This document shows positions 8,226 to 16,387 of a DNA stretch of 62,467 nt, piece by piece (the first letter of the stretch is position 1; each line of letters starts with the position of its first letter). The notes beneath the pieces are model-generated. The model ran no database searches and was not told where the DNA came from. It worked only from the letters and a program-made list of their open reading frames with translations. The position numbers were made by a program, and so were the translations under genes. Source of the stretch: Cupriavidus basilensis. Lineage in GTDB: Bacteria > Pseudomonadota > Gammaproteobacteria > Burkholderiales > Burkholderiaceae. The stretch is taken from the NCBI RefSeq assembly GCF_029335485.1, contig NZ_JARJLM010000351.1, positions 1 through 62,467 of the forward strand. Direction: 5' to 3'.

Positions 8226-9192
8226 TGCCTTCCTGACCGCCTTGACTACGCTCACGCCGAGGTTGCGCAGCGACTGGTTGCACGACGCTGGCATGCCGAT
8301 GCGGCTACCGTTCCCGGGCCGACCCGTGGCTAACCTTGCCGCGATGGACCCATGGTTCGACGCCGCACGCGACCTGCCTGGGGTCAAGCATCGCTATCTG
8401 AACAACACCACGCGCTACGGACTGGCAGCGACGCTGGCCTGCCTGCGCATGTCCGGAAATACCCATTGGCGTGATGCGGACGAAGAGCGGCGCGGGGTGT
8501 ATCTCGGCACCGCCGTGGCCGACTATGCGGTGCGCCGGCAGGTCGACCAGGCGGTGCTGGCGGCAGGCGCCAAGGCGCTCAACACGGTGTCCGCGCCGAA
8601 TATCTCGGCCAACATCGCCGCCGCGCATCTAGCTATCGCCAGCCGCAGTCGTGCATTTGCCACAACCCTGCCATCGCCGCTGCTGGCGGGATTCGAGGGC
8701 CTGTACTTGGCCGTGCAGGCCTTGCAGATGGGCCGGATCGATACGGCGCTGTCGATTGCCGCAGAGGAAACGGTCTCCGACGCGGACGGCGCACAGGTCA
8801 TGCCAGGTGCCGTGGTGTTGCAATTGCACTCGGGACATTCCGGCGGCGGCCGTCGCATCGCGGCGACAGCATGGGGTTCGCTGGATGATCCTGCCCTCGC
8901 CGCACGCGGCAGTACGGGCCGCCTGCTGAAGCAGGCAGGCGCGTTCGCGGGCATCGCGCAGCTCGTTGTGCTTCGCGATGCGTCGGAGACCGGCGCGGCT
9001 TGCGCCACCTGCTGGCTGCGCTGGCTGAACGCCGCTGGTATGTCCACTTCTTCCCGTGTCGAACTCGCGTTCAGCAGCATCGGTGCGGTCGAACCGCTGC
9101 TTTGGGCCGCATATTGGCTGACGCAGGATCGTCCAATCCTGTTGATCGCCATTCATCAACGCCGCTACCTGGCATTTTTATCCACTCCCTGA
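8218..9192 (+). CDS. Ketosynthase-like chain-length-factor homologue of pair 1
   Basis: The 325-residue protein has a ketosynthase N-terminal layout (TRYGLAATLACLRMSG, then GVYLGTAVADY), but the region where the catalytic Cys should sit reads TLPSPLLAGFEGLYL, with no cysteine. The two His motifs are not recognisable either, and it is about 80-100 residues shorter than an active KS. It is best read as a divergent KS-beta/CLF partner of the upstream KS. GGAGGG precedes the ATG at 8218 by 8 bases, and it overlaps the KS gene by 8 bases. It lacks the glutamine that replaces Cys in aromatic-polyketide CLFs. Confidence 0.7.
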   Translation: MADAFLTALTTLTPRLRSDWLHDAGMPMRLPFPGRPVANLAAMDPWFDAARDLPGVKHRYLNNTTRYGLAATLACLRMSGNTHWRDADEERRGVYLGTAVADYAVRRQVDQAVLAAGAKALNTVSAPNISANIAAAHLAIASRSRAFATTLPSPLLAGFEGLYLAVQALQMGRIDTALSIAAEETVSDADGAQVMPGAVVLQLHSGHSGGGRRIAATAWGSLDDPALAARGSTGRLLKQAGAFAGIAQLVVLRDASETGAACATCWLRWLNAAGMSTSSRVELAFSSIGAVEPLLWAAYWLTQDRPILLIAIHQRRYLAFLSTP

Positions 9193-9208
9193 AGTCTTGT
9201 ATATCGCC

Positions 9209-9472
9209 ATGAACAAACTCGTCAGCAAAGAAGAACACCTGTCCCTGATCAAGCAGATCGTGTCGGACATCCTGGAGATCGAGCCGGCCGAGATGACGCC
9301 GGAAAGCCTATTCAAGGAAGACCACGATGCCGACTCGCTGCGCGCGATTGAGATCCTGGCCAGCCTGGAGAAGGCCTTCGGCGTCGAGATTCCGCAAGAG
9401 GCGCTGGCCAGAATGGTCAACCTGCAAGGCGTCTACCAGGTCGTGCAGGAAGCCGCCGGCTGGGAAAGCTGA
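9209..9472 (+). CDS. Acyl carrier protein, copy 1
   Basis: The 87-residue acidic protein has the phosphopantetheine attachment motif DADSLRAIEIL with Ser43. It carries growing acyl chains as a 4'-phosphopantetheine thioester; the Sfp-type transferase at the right end of the locus is the likely activating enzyme. It is almost identical to the ACP 95 bases downstream. The only clear protein changes are Pro/Leu at residue 31, Gln/Arg in the last helix, and the C-terminal residues (GWES against GWSE). The start at 9209 matches the second copy, which has a clear AGGAG. Confidence 0.92.
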   Translation: MNKLVSKEEHLSLIKQIVSDILEIEPAEMTPESLFKEDHDADSLRAIEILASLEKAFGVEIPQEALARMVNLQGVYQVVQEAAGWES

Positions 9473-9567
9473 GCGCGCTTGAGCCGATCTAGATACTGCA
9501 GGACCGTCAACCCATCATCCGTATGAATCCTCCCGCGCCACGGGAGCTATCCGATTAGGAGTCGAAG

Positions 9568-9831
9568 ATGAACAAACTCGTCAGCAAAGAAGAACACCTG
9601 TCCCTGATCAAGCAGATCGTGTCGGACATCCTGGAGATCGAGCCGGCCGAGATGACGCTGGAAAGCCTATTCAAGGAAGACCACGATGCCGACTCGCTGC
9701 GCGCGATTGAGATCCTGGCCAGCCTGGAGAAGGCTTTCGGCGTCGAGATTCCGCAAGAGGCGCTAGCCCGAATGGTCAACCTGCAAGGCGTCTACCGGGT
9801 CGTACAGGAAGCCGCCGGTTGGTCGGAATAA
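9568..9831 (+). CDS. Acyl carrier protein, copy 2
   Basis: The 87-residue ACP has Ser43 in DADSLRAIEIL and an AGGAG ribosome binding site before the ATG. Over its first 250 or so bases it differs from the upstream copy at about seven positions, mostly silent, so it is a recent duplication or is kept similar by gene conversion. Two ACPs with different C-termini could serve different KS-CLF pairs. With so little divergence, redundancy or dosage is an equally good explanation. Confidence 0.92.
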   Translation: MNKLVSKEEHLSLIKQIVSDILEIEPAEMTLESLFKEDHDADSLRAIEILASLEKAFGVEIPQEALARMVNLQGVYRVVQEAAGWSE

Positions 9832-9876
9832 GGAGTGATGACCGAAGATAAAAACAGGGCGAAAGGGAGAGCGTTC

Positions 9877-11082
9877 ATGCGAAGAGTCGTCGTAACGGGC
9901 ATCGGCGCCGTCACGAGTGTCGGCCTGGGTGTCAAGGCATTTGCCAAAGCCATGCGCGATGGGGTTTCGGGTGTCTCGGAGATTACCTCGTTCGATACTA
10001 CGGGCTTCGCCACGAACAAGGGGTGTGAAGTGCGTGGTTTCGAGCCGCAGCAGTGGGTTCATCGGCTCAACCCGGCCTCGCTCGGTCGCAGCGCGCAATT
10101 TGCCGTGGCAGCCGCGGTCATGGCGGTCAAGGATGCTGCGATCGACCGGAAACAACTTTCCGCAGGGCGATGCGGCGTCTCGATCGGTACCACCGATGGC
10201 GAATCGCAGGTCATCGACCGCCTGACCGAACAAGCGGTCCGCGGCGGCTATGCATCGATCTCCTACGATCTGATTCGACAGGTGCCGTCGCACCATATCT
10301 CCTTCGCCATCTCCCGTGAGCTGGAACTCGACGGTGGCGCCGTGACCATTCCGACGGCCTGCTCGGCGGGGAACTACGCCATCGGTTATGCCTACGACAG
10401 CATCAGCCTGGGCGATACCGACTTCATGCTATGCGGCGGCGCCGACTCGATATGCCGCAAGACGTTCGCGGGATTCTATCGCCTCGGCACGATCGCGCCA
10501 GAGGTCTGCCAGCCGTTTGACAGTGCCCGCAAGGGCATCCTGACGGGGGAGGGCGCTGGCGTGATACTGCTGGAGTCGCTCGACAGCGCCTTGGCGCGCG
10601 GCGCGCGCATCTATGCCGAAGTGCTGGGCTACGGCCTGACCTGCGATGCGGACCACATGGTGGCGCCCAACAAGTCCAGTATCGCGCGCTGCATCCGTCT
10701 GGCGCACAAGAACGCGGGCATCTCGGCGAACGATGTCGACTATGTCTGCGCGCATGGCACTGGCACGGTGGCCAATGACATCACGGAGGCCGGCGCGATC
10801 CATGAGGTGTTCGGCGAGCGCATGCCGCCAGTATCGTCGATCAAATCGATGATAGGCCACACCATGGGCGCGGCCAGCGCGCTGGCGAGCATCGCCTGTG
10901 CGGTCGCTGTCGAGGAAGGCTTCATTCCGCCGACGATCAATCACCGCGAAACCGACCCCAGCTGCGATCTGGATTGCGTGCCGAACCGGTCGCGCGAGGC
11001 GGAGCTGCGCATCGTCCAGAACAACGGCTTCGCCTTCGGCGGCAACAACGCCATCACCGTCTACGCGCGCTACGCACATTGA
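9877..11082 (+). CDS. Beta-ketoacyl synthase, active subunit of KS-CLF pair 2
   Basis: The 401-residue FabF-like enzyme begins RRVVVTGIGAVTSVGLG. Its triad is Cys162 in IPTACSAGNYA, His293 in CAHGTGTVAND and His328 in MIGHTMGAASA, and it ends with FAFGGNNA. The start at 9877 is preceded by GGGAG at a good distance. An ATG at 9838 is in frame but sits too close to its AGGAG. It would catalyse malonyl-ACP-dependent elongation, and the next gene encodes its probable cysteine-less partner. Confidence 0.9.
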   Translation: MRRVVVTGIGAVTSVGLGVKAFAKAMRDGVSGVSEITSFDTTGFATNKGCEVRGFEPQQWVHRLNPASLGRSAQFAVAAAVMAVKDAAIDRKQLSAGRCGVSIGTTDGESQVIDRLTEQAVRGGYASISYDLIRQVPSHHISFAISRELELDGGAVTIPTACSAGNYAIGYAYDSISLGDTDFMLCGGADSICRKTFAGFYRLGTIAPEVCQPFDSARKGILTGEGAGVILLESLDSALARGARIYAEVLGYGLTCDADHMVAPNKSSIARCIRLAHKNAGISANDVDYVCAHGTGTVANDITEAGAIHEVFGERMPPVSSIKSMIGHTMGAASALASIACAVAVEEGFIPPTINHRETDPSCDLDCVPNRSREAELRIVQNNGFAFGGNNAITVYARYAH

Positions 11083-11095
11083 AAGGAATTCAATC

Positions 11096-12214
11096 ATGGC
11101 ATCACTAGGGATTGCCGTAGCGGGCTGGGAAGCGATCTCATCGCTGGGCATTGGCGCCAAAGCGTTTAATCAGGCCGACACCCCGCTCTCCGAGGAAGCG
11201 GACGGGCATCCAATACATGACGCGGACGCAGCGTTTCCGCGCGACGTCGACTATCGGCCAGCCCACTTCAAGGTGGCCGCGCTGCTCGGCGGCAAGGGTA
11301 TCCGCACCATGGACCGCACCACGGCGCTGGCGGTGTGCACGGCCAAGCTGCTGCACGAGCGCCGCCCGCCGAGTGGTGACGAATCAGCATCGGAACGGGT
11401 CGGATTTGTGATCGGAACCAGCACCGGAAGTATTCGCAGTACCAGCGATTTCACCCGCGATTCGCTGGTGCAAGATCGCCCGTTCCTCGTGAACCCCGCA
11501 CTGTTTCCCAACACGGTGATGAACTGCGCGGCTGGGCAGTGTGGCATTTGGTTCAAGGCGCGCTGCATCAACGCCACCATCTCCGGCGGTCGGCTGTCTG
11601 GCCTGCTGGCGATCAAGTACGCCGCGCAGATGTTGCGCCGGCACTATGCCGATACGTTGTTCACCGGCAGTGTGGAGGAGCTGTGCCCGCAGACCGCGTG
11701 GGCACACCGGATGCTGATCGAAAAGGGGCGCCGCCACGCGGTGCCGCTGGGCGAGGGTTGCGCCATGTTCACGTTGGAGCGCGCCGCCGACATGCAGGCG
11801 AGAGGCGAGACGCCGCTGGCGGAGATTGTCGCGCTGCAGTATGGCCGCTACTTCGATCCGCAAGACGGCGGCGAGGCCGACCAGGTCGAAGGAATTTCGG
11901 CATGCCTGGCGGAGGCGATCGCGCAATGCGGAGTCGCGGCAGGCGACGTTGCCGTTTGCAGCTTGTGCGGCGCCGCGGACGTCGGCAGCCGGGAAGCCGA
12001 GTTGCGCGCGGTCACACAGGTATTCGGCTCGAACGTACGCGTCCACTGCGATGATCTGACCGAGTCAATGGGTGACACCTACAGCGCCACCTTCTCCCTG
12101 GCGCTTGGCCGCCTGCTGGTGAGCTTGAGGGACGGTGCGGACCGGCCGCGCATCGGGATCGCGCTGGTCAGCGGCGATGACGGGCATGTCGGCTGCCTCG
12201 TGGTGCGCGCCTGA
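11096..12214 (+). CDS. Ketosynthase-like chain-length-factor homologue of pair 2
   Basis: This 372-residue thiolase-fold protein starts 13 bases after the pair-2 ketosynthase, behind AAAGGAA. It keeps KS landmarks (FVIGTSTGS, FPNTVMNCAAGQ, an EGCAMF stretch), but the nucleophile position reads NATISGGRLSG with no cysteine, and the HGTGT histidine motif is missing. It is therefore assigned as a KS-beta/CLF-type subunit that would shape the acyl cavity of a heterodimer. Proteins of this kind are often annotated simply as beta-ketoacyl synthase. Confidence 0.75.
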   Translation: MASLGIAVAGWEAISSLGIGAKAFNQADTPLSEEADGHPIHDADAAFPRDVDYRPAHFKVAALLGGKGIRTMDRTTALAVCTAKLLHERRPPSGDESASERVGFVIGTSTGSIRSTSDFTRDSLVQDRPFLVNPALFPNTVMNCAAGQCGIWFKARCINATISGGRLSGLLAIKYAAQMLRRHYADTLFTGSVEELCPQTAWAHRMLIEKGRRHAVPLGEGCAMFTLERAADMQARGETPLAEIVALQYGRYFDPQDGGEADQVEGISACLAEAIAQCGVAAGDVAVCSLCGAADVGSREAELRAVTQVFGSNVRVHCDDLTESMGDTYSATFSLALGRLLVSLRDGADRPRIGIALVSGDDGHVGCLVVRA

Positions 12215-12254
12215 TGCTTAGGCCACCATTCCTGCGAAACTTTGGAGAAAGGGT

Positions 12255-13403
12255 ATGAAACTAGCCGTTACCGGTTCGGCGATGGTGACCAGTGTCGGGG
12301 AGGACAAGCACCGCTCGTTCGAGGCGCTCTGTGCAGGTCAGTCCGGCAGAAAGCCGCTGCAATCGTTCGACGCCGACAGGTTCAACGTCAGCTATGCGTA
12401 CGAGATCGCCGACCGTCCGAACCGGCAGGATCGCGTGTTGCGGGCTTCGGAAATGCTGGCGAAGGCGGTTGCTGCCGCGGTCGAGGAGGCACGCCTGTCA
12501 GTAAGGGACGCCGCGATCGGCATCATCGTTGGCACTGGCCTGCGCGAGCTGCGCTCGCTGGAGTTGTTCTGGACGAAGGGTGAGCCGCTGACCATCGACC
12601 AGCTTCACTTCGAGCGGATACTGAACGAAACATTGGGCAGCGCACTGCCGGTCATCACGGTGTCGAATGCGTGCTCCGCGTCGAGCTTCGCATTGGCGCT
12701 CGCCGAAGACTTTATCAGCGATGGCACGTTCAGCCACGTGATCGTTGGCGGTTGCGACGCGATCACTGAGAGCATGTTCGGTCTGCTGGATCGCGTGAAT
12801 CCGCTGCACCCGGACCGGGTCCAGCCATTCGAACGAGACCGTAAGGGTGTGCTGATGGGCGACGGTGCGGCTGCAGTGGTGGTGGAAAGTGTGGAGCGTG
12901 CCGCCGCGCGCCAAGCCGACCTGCTTGCCGTCGTGCGCAGCGTAGGCACCAGTTGCGATGCCATTCATGAAACGGCTCCCGACACGGGCGGCCTCGTCCG
13001 CGCAATTCGGGACGCCTATGCACGAGGCGGCGTGGCGGCCAATGAAGTCGATCTGGCGATGGTGCATGGCACCGGTACCAGCCTGAACGACGAGGCGGAG
13101 GCCCAGGCCATGCACGAAGCGATGGGCGAGGCGGCCAATGCGGTGCGCGTCTCGGCGCTTAAGTCGATGACCGGGCACACCTCCGGCGCATCCGGACTGG
13201 TGGGTGTGGTGACGGCGATCGAAGCGCTGAACAACGGCGTGGTGCCGCCCACGATCGGGCTGGTGAACGTCATGGACGGGGCACGCACAATGAACTTCGT
13301 CCGCGAAGGATGGAATTCACTTTTCAGCGGAACGATTGCGCAGGTCAACGCCTTCGGCTTCGGTGGCGTCAACGCGGTGGTGATCCTGGAGAAAGAGGCA
13401 TGA
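12255..13403 (+). CDS. Beta-ketoacyl synthase, active subunit of KS-CLF pair 3
   Basis: The 382-residue active condensing enzyme has Cys140 in VSNACSASSF, His271 in MVHGTGTSLND and His308 in MTGHTSGASG, with a NAFGFGGVNA C-terminus. It is the third complete Cys-His-His ketosynthase in the locus. The gene starts 40 bases after the pair-2 CLF behind GGAGAAAGGG and overlaps the next gene by 4 bases. Three paralogous elongating synthases imply stage-specific or branch-specific condensations rather than one iterative enzyme. Confidence 0.9.
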   Translation: MKLAVTGSAMVTSVGEDKHRSFEALCAGQSGRKPLQSFDADRFNVSYAYEIADRPNRQDRVLRASEMLAKAVAAAVEEARLSVRDAAIGIIVGTGLRELRSLELFWTKGEPLTIDQLHFERILNETLGSALPVITVSNACSASSFALALAEDFISDGTFSHVIVGGCDAITESMFGLLDRVNPLHPDRVQPFERDRKGVLMGDGAAAVVVESVERAAARQADLLAVVRSVGTSCDAIHETAPDTGGLVRAIRDAYARGGVAANEVDLAMVHGTGTSLNDEAEAQAMHEAMGEAANAVRVSALKSMTGHTSGASGLVGVVTAIEALNNGVVPPTIGLVNVMDGARTMNFVREGWNSLFSGTIAQVNAFGFGGVNAVVILEKEA

Positions 13404-14437
13404 GTACGAACCGCGCACCGATCGCGATTACCGGTTTCGGCTGGGAGATCCCCACCTTTGGCGTTCAGCCGTCGCTGACGGAGGCGTTGCAGCACGCACA
13501 GGTGGACAACCCCTTGTTTTCCCCCGAATTGACGCTGGGCAAGAAGGGATTGCGCTACAAGGAGCGCTCAACATTGATGGCCATGTGCGCGGCAAAGCTG
13601 GCGCTGCAGCATGCCGGTCTGGTCGATGATGCCAGTCGGAAGCTCGATGACCCGGGCTTCGGTGTCGCTGTGGCGTCGAATACGGGCAATCTGGATACGG
13701 TCTGCCGCGCAGCGGACACGATCCGGCGGGAGCATGTGAACGCGACCAGCCCGATGGATCTGCCGAACGCGTCGAGCAACATCGTCGCTTCAACGATCGC
13801 TATCCGATTCGGCCTGAAGGCTTTGAATCTGATGATCTGCTCCGGGGCATCGGCATCGCTGGATGCACTGATCGTCGCGGCCAACGCGATTCGCAACGGC
13901 CGGGCCCAGCGGATGCTGGTGGCCACGGTGGAATCCGGCGGCAGCGCGCTTTGCAGCTTGCTGGCCGGGGGGCGGCAGGAGCTGGACGAGGCGGAGGCGC
14001 CGTTGCTCGAAGGCGCGGGCGCCGTCGTGCTCGAGGCTCGCGACTATGCGCTCGATCGTGGCGCCATCATTCACGGCTATCTGTCGGATCACATGTACGC
14101 TCATGCGGATGCGCACGACGCACAGCCCGCGAGCGACTGGTTTACACGCCAGCAGAGCAAGTCCATATATCTGCCAGGTGGATCCTTTCTTTCCCGAATG
14201 GCGAGTGGGCACGATCAGGTGATCGACCTGGGCGGGCCGATCACCCGTTCGTATGGTTCGGCGGCATTGCTTCAGCTCATACATGCGTGCGAGCAGCTGC
14301 GCGGCGCCGCGCCGGTCAGGGGCTTCGACCCCGCCGGGGACGGTGTTGTGATCGTGGGCGGCGGCAACTGGATGGATCGTCGCGGCGGGGCTGTGGCGGT
14401 CGATGCCCCTGGGCGCGCCGATGGGACGGCGCGATGA
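13400..14437 (+). CDS. Ketosynthase-like chain-length-factor homologue of pair 3
   Basis: The 345-residue ketosynthase-fold protein is coupled to the previous KS through an ATGA overlap. It retains the fold hallmarks (ITGFGWEIP, LMAMCAAKLALQHAG, VAVASNTGN), but the nucleophile segment reads CSGASASLDAL, with alanine where the catalytic Cys should be, and the C-terminal histidine motifs are absent. It is the third cysteine-less partner following an active KS, completing the KS-CLF, KS-CLF, KS-CLF series. Heterodimer formation is inferred from gene order and sequence. Confidence 0.75.
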   Translation: MSTNRAPIAITGFGWEIPTFGVQPSLTEALQHAQVDNPLFSPELTLGKKGLRYKERSTLMAMCAAKLALQHAGLVDDASRKLDDPGFGVAVASNTGNLDTVCRAADTIRREHVNATSPMDLPNASSNIVASTIAIRFGLKALNLMICSGASASLDALIVAANAIRNGRAQRMLVATVESGGSALCSLLAGGRQELDEAEAPLLEGAGAVVLEARDYALDRGAIIHGYLSDHMYAHADAHDAQPASDWFTRQQSKSIYLPGGSFLSRMASGHDQVIDLGGPITRSYGSAALLQLIHACEQLRGAAPVRGFDPAGDGVVIVGGGNWMDRRGGAVAVDAPGRADGTAR

Positions 14438-15249
14438 GAGATGGTACCTGCCACATTCACGGCTTCGAGGTCACCGCGCGCGTCTATGGCCCGGACGACG
14501 ACGCGCCCGTGGTGGTGCTGGTCCACGGCATGATGGAGCCGCCGGAAGTCTGGAGCGGTGTGCTGGCACGGTTGCGCGACCGCTACCGCTGCGTGGTGCT
14601 GGATTTGCCGTGGAATGGACGGCAGGGCGGATTCTGGGGAGAAATCCTGTGCTCGGAAGACTGGTTGCGCGAGGCGCTCGACGCCTTCCAACTGCAGCCC
14701 GATGCCTGGGTCGCCCATTCCTTCGGTGCGAGTACCGTGCTGGCACTGCTGGCGCGGGATGCTGCGTTCGACCGTGTGCCGGTGGCGCTGATCTCACCTT
14801 TCTACAAGGTCTCGTCGCAGGACGTGACATGGCCCTTGTTCCAACGCTATGTCAACGAATTTACCGACTTCGTCGAGCTGAGCATCCGCCTGCGCAGGCG
14901 CCGCGCGGCGCTAGATCCAGACGTTCTGCGCCGCATGACCGAAGCCGCGCGCGATAGCTTCGGCTGCTATGTATGGATGAACTTCTGGCAACTATTCGCC
15001 CGCATGCCGTTCCTGCCGTTGCGCCATCTGACGCAGCCTGTGCTGGTACTGAGCGGTGATGAGGACTTCTCCTCGCCGCTGGCCGATGCGCAGGCGCTGC
15101 GTGCCGCATTGCCGAACGCAGCGTTAGAGGTGCATCGCGGATGCGGTCATTTCTTGCTCAGTTGTCGCGAGCAGGAAAGCGCCGTCGCGATCGATCGATT
15201 TCTGGTCCGCACGTGCCAGGCGCCTGAGGTGTTCTCCGCTGCGGCCTAG
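14434..15249 (+). CDS. Alpha/beta hydrolase, probable chain-releasing or editing thioesterase
   Basis: The 271-residue cytosolic alpha/beta hydrolase starts in an ATGA overlap with the preceding CLF. Motifs seen are the oxyanion loop VHGMMEPP, the nucleophile elbow AHSFGAS (first Gly of GxSxG replaced by Ala), SGDEDFSSP with the likely acid, and HRGCGHF with the catalytic His. In such an operon it may release the finished chain from the ACP or remove aberrant chains. An ester- or amide-forming acyl transfer is also possible. The specific substrate is not visible. Confidence 0.75.
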   Translation: MRDGTCHIHGFEVTARVYGPDDDAPVVVLVHGMMEPPEVWSGVLARLRDRYRCVVLDLPWNGRQGGFWGEILCSEDWLREALDAFQLQPDAWVAHSFGASTVLALLARDAAFDRVPVALISPFYKVSSQDVTWPLFQRYVNEFTDFVELSIRLRRRRAALDPDVLRRMTEAARDSFGCYVWMNFWQLFARMPFLPLRHLTQPVLVLSGDEDFSSPLADAQALRAALPNAALEVHRGCGHFLLSCREQESAVAIDRFLVRTCQAPEVFSAAA

Positions 15250-15305
15250 CCGGACCATTTTTCAACCCGTTTTGTTCAGTCATCCTTAATAGGAAACCAC
15301 ATACC

Positions 15306-16307
15306 ATGAATGATGTGACCGCCACCTACCAGATCGCGATGGAACGCACGACCCATGTGGTCAAGCCTCGTTTCGAGGGATCGAATATCTGCACCTGGAT
15401 CGGCTTCAAGCACGTGATGTACTGCGTCGAAGAGGCCGTTCTGGAGCATTTCCGAACCCAGGGATTGTCGCCGCGCCCGCTCTACGAGGAGAGCGGTCTC
15501 TGCCTCGAGATCGTCAACTCGAACGTGCGAATCCTGCACGCGCTGCATATGGACGACAGCGTCAGCATTCACGTTATCCCGAAGACCAAGCCGGCCGATA
15601 CGGAAATGGTGATGGGCATCGAGCTGATGGTGAATCGCGACGGCAAGGAGATCAAGGCGCTGACCGGCACGGTCAACGTCATTTTCCGGCTCGATGACAG
15701 CGTCGTCACCGCGCACGCCGGCACGGCCCGGCACGATGCGCGCATCGAACGCTACACGGTCTCGCGCATCCAGCGTGGCGAACGCAAGTCGATCGACGGC
15801 CTGAACTTGACTCGGGAACCCGGCGTGGTGTCGCCGGCCGTGCTGGCCGCGCTGGGCGCGGACCAGACCAATTCCTTTGTCTGGAAGTGGCACGTGCCGT
15901 ATTTCTACTGCCATTTCAACGACCGCATGCAGCATTCCGGCTATCTGCGATTGATGGAGGAGGTGCTGGATCTGTTCGTCGCCGACCGCGGCATATCGAT
16001 CCGCACGTTGCTCGAAAACAAGAAGTGGATTCCGGTCGTGCCGGCCGCCAATCTGCAGATGATCGACGAAGCCATGATGGAGGAGACCATCTACACCGTT
16101 TTCACGGTCGAGGACATCTGCAAGGACACTACCTACAAGTCTCGGATGGACTGCTATGTGGAACGGCACGGCCGCCTCGTGCACACAGCTACCGGCCATA
16201 TTACCCACGGTTACGCGGTAGTGAACAGCCGCCGCGACTGGTCACTGGTGCAGTTCGATGCCGAAGTCGTCGCCGCCATCCGCGGGGACAAGCGGCTTGG
16301 CAAATGA
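15306..16307 (+). CDS. Double hot-dog acyl-CoA/ACP thioesterase-like protein
   Basis: The 333-residue protein is built of two 4HBT-like hot-dog domains. The N-terminal half contains TWIGFKHVMYCVEEAV and the C-terminal half FYCHFNDRMQHSGYLRLMEE, the latter with the Asp/His-rich pattern of 4-hydroxybenzoyl-CoA-type thioesterases. It would hydrolyse or transfer acyl thioesters in the cytoplasm. AGGAAA precedes the ATG. It sits 56 bases after the alpha/beta hydrolase, so two potential release enzymes are adjacent. A role as a dehydratase-like or condensing hot-dog enzyme cannot be excluded. Confidence 0.72.
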   Translation: MNDVTATYQIAMERTTHVVKPRFEGSNICTWIGFKHVMYCVEEAVLEHFRTQGLSPRPLYEESGLCLEIVNSNVRILHALHMDDSVSIHVIPKTKPADTEMVMGIELMVNRDGKEIKALTGTVNVIFRLDDSVVTAHAGTARHDARIERYTVSRIQRGERKSIDGLNLTREPGVVSPAVLAALGADQTNSFVWKWHVPYFYCHFNDRMQHSGYLRLMEEVLDLFVADRGISIRTLLENKKWIPVVPAANLQMIDEAMMEETIYTVFTVEDICKDTTYKSRMDCYVERHGRLVHTATGHITHGYAVVNSRRDWSLVQFDAEVVAAIRGDKRLGK

Positions 16308-16387
16308 GGGGACTCCTTACGTGCCCGGACGGTTCGCGAACGGCACCGCCGGGTGTCGCGCGCGCGCCGGATTCCGATCAATGCAAG

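Larger units (their letters stand above)
9209..9831 (+). repeat. Direct tandem duplication of the acp gene (units 9209-9467 and 9568-9826)
   Basis: The two units are in the same orientation, 359 bases apart start to start, and nearly identical from the ATG to about 10 bases before the stop. The 95-base spacer and the final codons are not duplicated. The repeat is long enough for homologous recombination, so copy number could vary between isolates or be collapsed in short-read assemblies. Confidence 0.9.

Noticed and set aside
9209-9831. Possible assembly artefact creating two ACPs
   Set aside because: The copies differ at several positions, including the C-terminus, and have different flanks, so both are probably real.
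15276-16208. 310-codon minus-strand frame
   Set aside because: Antisense to the double hot-dog gene, no domain, shadow of its codon usage.
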